Positions 61,812 through 64,000 of a stretch of 64,000 nt of DNA are shown here, in pieces (position 1 is the first letter of the stretch; every line of letters starts with the position of its first letter). Source of the stretch: Aquirufa beregesia (GTDB lineage: Bacteria; Bacteroidota; Bacteroidia; Cytophagales; Spirosomataceae); contig NZ_SEWW01000001.1 in the NCBI RefSeq assembly GCF_011090385.1, forward strand, positions 434,001 to 498,000, read 5' to 3'. The notes under the pieces were generated by a model. It was not told the origin of the DNA and ran no database searches. It worked only from the letters and a program-made list of their open reading frames with translations. A program made the translations under genes and the position numbers.

Positions 61812-62783
61812 TTGTTCTAAAAAATGCTTTTGATTCAGAGCTAAATTCACGTTATTCCATTCAATTTTTTTAACAAAAACATGGGCTCTAATGGGGCAAT
61901 CAGTCACCTGACAATGGGCACAGCATTCGTCCAAACAGGGGTCTGCGTGGACAAATATCTCAATATGCGTAGGAAGGACTTGAGATAAAGTACCTTCAAA
62001 GTCATGAATTTCCTCATGAACATGGTTTAAATCCCAATAGCGAGGAAGTGTTAAATGGCAGTCGATATGTAAATCACCCCCATATTGCTGAACCCGTAAA
62101 TTGTGTAAATCAATCCATTCATCCTGTTGATTTTTAGTAATCCAATCAATCACCAATCGAAATACTTTGGGATTAGTTTCATCCATTAAAGCTGCTACTG
62201 AAGTACGAATCAAACGGATACCTTGCCAAAACATGAAAAATGCAAATAGGAGAGAAGCCGCAGAGTCTACCCATAACCAATTAGTAAAATACGTAATAGC
62301 TAAGGCTAAAACGACCAACAAACTATTATAAGCATCTAAACGCAAATGTTTACCATCTGCCACCATGGTGGGAGAATGTTCTTTTTTACCCATTTGAATC
62401 AAGAAATAACCCATAATACCATTCAAGGCAGAGGATCCCAAAGAAATGGCCATACCCATATCTAAACTCTTGAGTTGTTGATTCGTCCACAAATGCTGAG
62501 AGGCGTGTAAAAAGATATAAGCGGCAGCCAACAAAATCAATACTCCTTCTAATCCCGAGGCAAAGAATTCAATTTTACCGTGCCCATAAGGGTGATTTAG
62601 GTCTTTGGGCAAAGAGGCTAAATAAACAGAATAAAAGGCAAAAGCTCCTGCCACCACATTGATGATGGATTCTAAAGCGTCTGTCAATAAGGTCGTGGAA
62701 CCACTTAAATAATAGGCATAAAACTTCCCAATTAAAATCAAGACACTGGCTGAGAAAGTAATAAGCAGCAAACGCTGTTTCAT
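61797..62783 (-). CDS. Cation diffusion facilitator metal transporter
   Basis: 328-residue inner-membrane exporter of Zn2+, Fe2+ or similar ions. Six hydrophobic helices; site-A ligands appear in TLLTDALESIIN (helix 2) and GKHLRLDAYNSLLVV (helix 5); HPYGHGKIEFFASGLEG is a classic CDF loop. A cytoplasmic ferredoxin-like domain follows (YGGDLHIDCHLTLPRYWDLNHVHEEI). After it comes an unusual Cys-rich stretch, ADPCLDECCAHCQVTDCPIRAH, that could bind extra metal. Ion specificity not assignable. Confidence 0.92.
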   Translation of the reverse strand: MKQRLLLITFSASVLILIGKFYAYYLSGSTTLLTDALESIINVVAGAFAFYSVYLASLPKDLNHPYGHGKIEFFASGLEGVLILLAAAYIFLHASQHLWTNQQLKSLDMGMAISLGSSALNGIMGYFLIQMGKKEHSPTMVADGKHLRLDAYNSLLVVLALAITYFTNWLWVDSAASLLFAFFMFWQGIRLIRTSVAALMDETNPKVFRLVIDWITKNQQDEWIDLHNLRVQQYGGDLHIDCHLTLPRYWDLNHVHEEIHDFEGTLSQVLPTHIEIFVHADPCLDECCAHCQVTDCPIRAHVFVKKIEWNNVNLALNQKHFLEQLNRS

Positions 62784-62832
62784 AGAGAAAAATTATGCAC
62801 AAAGATACAGCAATTCCTTATATTTTTACGGG

Positions 62833-63384
62833 ATGGAACTACATGATAAACCTTGGAAAACTCTTTCCAAAAATACCGTATATGAAAACCCTTGGATACG
62901 AATTGAGCATCATGAGGTCATTAACCCCAATCAAAAAGAGGGGATTTATGGATTGGTACACTTTAAAAATACGGCTGTTTCCATCTTTCCTTTGGATGAA
63001 GAGGGAAATACCTATTTAGTAGGTCAATATCGCTATACCTTGGATGCGTATTCTTGGGAATTACCGGAGGGTGGATGCTTGATTCAAGATGAGGAAATTC
63101 CCTTGGAAGCAGCAAAAAGGGAATTGGAAGAAGAAACGGGTTTGCACGCCCAGGAATGGATTGCATTAGGAACCTGCTATTTATCCAATTCGGTAACGGA
63201 TGAAAAAGCCTATATGTTTTTAGCCAAAAATCTTCAACAAGGAATAGCTGCCCCCGAAGAAACAGAGTCTCTAATTGTCAGGAAGCTGCCTATTCAGGAA
63301 GTGTTTACCATGGCAGAAACTGGGGAAATTCAAGATGCATTAAGCTTATTGACCATTTTAAAAGTCAAATCACTTATATCGTGA
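62833..63384 (+). CDS. Nudix hydrolase (ADP-ribose pyrophosphatase-like)
   Basis: 183 residues. A Nudix box is visible in GCLIQDEEIPLEAAKRELEEETGL, with the REL-EE-TG core intact but one more residue than the standard G-x5-E-x7-RE spacing. The preceding VGQYRYTLDAYSWELPEGG is typical of ADP-ribose pyrophosphatases (NudF-like), which hydrolyse ADP-ribose to AMP and ribose-5-phosphate. It overlaps the convergent surE gene by 11 bases. Confidence 0.9.
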   Translation: MELHDKPWKTLSKNTVYENPWIRIEHHEVINPNQKEGIYGLVHFKNTAVSIFPLDEEGNTYLVGQYRYTLDAYSWELPEGGCLIQDEEIPLEAAKRELEEETGLHAQEWIALGTCYLSNSVTDEKAYMFLAKNLQQGIAAPEETESLIVRKLPIQEVFTMAETGEIQDALSLLTILKVKSLIS

Positions 63385-64000
63385 AATCCCAATGCTTCAT
63401 CTCTTCTAAAGCCTGATAATCCGTTAAATCGTATTTAACAGGAACCACCGTGGCGTAATTCTCTGCTAACCAATCTAAATCAGTTCCATTATTTAGATCT
63501 TCATTATGTAAAAAGCCATCCATCCAAAAATAGGGTTGGCCATAAGGATCTTTTCTTTCTTCAAAAAACTCTCGATAGACGGCCTTGGCTTGTCGGGCTA
63601 CGCGAATTCCTTGAATGGGAGCTTCCGTTTTGGCAGGAAAATTCACATTGAGAGTTAAACCTTCATGCAAACCATGCTCCAAGACTTGCTGGGCTATTTT
63701 GACGATTAAATCATGACAATGACTAAAATCCGCATCACTGGCATACTCACATAAGGAAAATCCTACGGCAGGAATCCCCTCCATGGCAGCTTCAATAGCC
63801 GCAGACATGGTACCCGAATATAAAACAGAAATAGAGGCATTGGAACCATGATTAATACCAGAAACCATTAGGTCAATCTTACGGCCTTTTAAAATATAGT
63901 GCTTACCAAACTTCACACAGTCAGCAGGAGTACCTGAACATTTATAAGAAAGTATATTAGGTCCAAAAGTTTCTGTTTTGGTAACCCGAATAGGAGTTCC
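63374..64000 (-). CDS. surE: 5'/3'-Nucleotidase SurE, 5' end cut by the window
   Basis: Metal-dependent nucleoside monophosphate phosphatase. Visible are GTPADCVKFG (upstream of any start codon, in the same frame), KIDLMVSGINHGSNASISVLYSGTMSAAIEAAMEGIPAVGFSL and LNVNFP, all SurE hallmarks. The frame stays open to the last base, so the N-terminus with the DDG metal site lies outside the window; a GTG at 63916 is not the true start. Convergent with the Nudix gene. Confidence 0.95.
   Translation of the reverse strand, partial: GTPIRVTKTETFGPNILSYKCSGTPADCVKFGKHYILKGRKIDLMVSGINHGSNASISVLYSGTMSAAIEAAMEGIPAVGFSLCEYASDADFSHCHDLIVKIAQQVLEHGLHEGLTLNVNFPAKTEAPIQGIRVARQAKAVYREFFEERKDPYGQPYFWMDGFLHNEDLNNGTDLDWLAENYATVVPVKYDLTDYQALEEMKHWDFTI

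Overview
The window reads as a stretch of a Bacteroidota chromosome, most likely order Cytophagales; the genus cannot be fixed from sequence alone. Supporting signs are gldC (gliding-associated), a class III glutamine synthetase, two DUF5686 outer-membrane proteins, the long Bacteroidota/plant-type ispG, a K+-dependent membrane pyrophosphatase, menaquinone genes, HETRH-propeller-barrel and BBP2-type outer-membrane proteins, and a TTG-N19-TAnnTTTG promoter. Coding density is high, hand-counted coding stretches are near 38% G+C, and starts are rarely preceded by a strong Shine-Dalgarno. No tRNA, rRNA, CRISPR or intact transposase was seen.

Layout. 0-10 kb (minus): the conserved thrS-infC-rpmI translation block, a TPR lipoprotein overlapping a zinc-protease/propeller/barrel protein, an aldehyde dehydrogenase, an unknown protein and menE. 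10-14.4 kb (plus): a DUF2452 gene, menB, an EVE-domain protein, a secreted Gly/Tyr-rich unknown and an RNA methyltransferase-like protein. 14.4-20.2 kb (minus): folD, topA and a DUF5686 barrel. 20.4-24.3 kb (plus): aconitase, prs and rplY. 24.3-25.1 kb: repeat locus 1. 25-30 kb (minus): the pyrophosphatase and a second DUF5686 protein. 30-39 kb: a class III aminotransferase, thioredoxin, dnaE, a DUF2461 protein, trpS with a large AT-rich in-frame insert, a PAP2 phosphatase and a LuxC-like acyl-CoA reductase. 39-47.4 kb: ferredoxin, then a nitrogen module (porin, ammonium transporter, GSII and GSIII) interrupted by mtaB. 47.4-50.2 kb: an unknown acidic protein, rsmE, a DUF4159 protein and a desaturase. 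50.2-51.1 kb: repeat locus 2. 51-60 kb: a lipoyl E2, cinA, gldC, a secreted thioredoxin-like protein, a small membrane protein, ispG, and a sugar transporter with a GH109-like oxidoreductase. 60-64 kb: a pterin operon (PTPS, folE, SDR), a CDF metal transporter, a Nudix hydrolase and surE, which is cut by the window edge.

Most of the region is housekeeping. Two things stand out. First, trpS carries about 175 extra residues in frame. They are Asn-rich and near 20% G+C, and sit between intact catalytic motifs. Second, two convergent intergenic gaps hold diverged copies of one roughly 150-bp element. Its ends are inverted repeats whose sequence differs between subfamilies but stays self-complementary, and its internal hairpin co-varies across four copies. 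This is the pattern expected of a selected RNA or DNA fold, each copy having an A/T-only hairpin just beyond its 3' end. I know of no name for this element.
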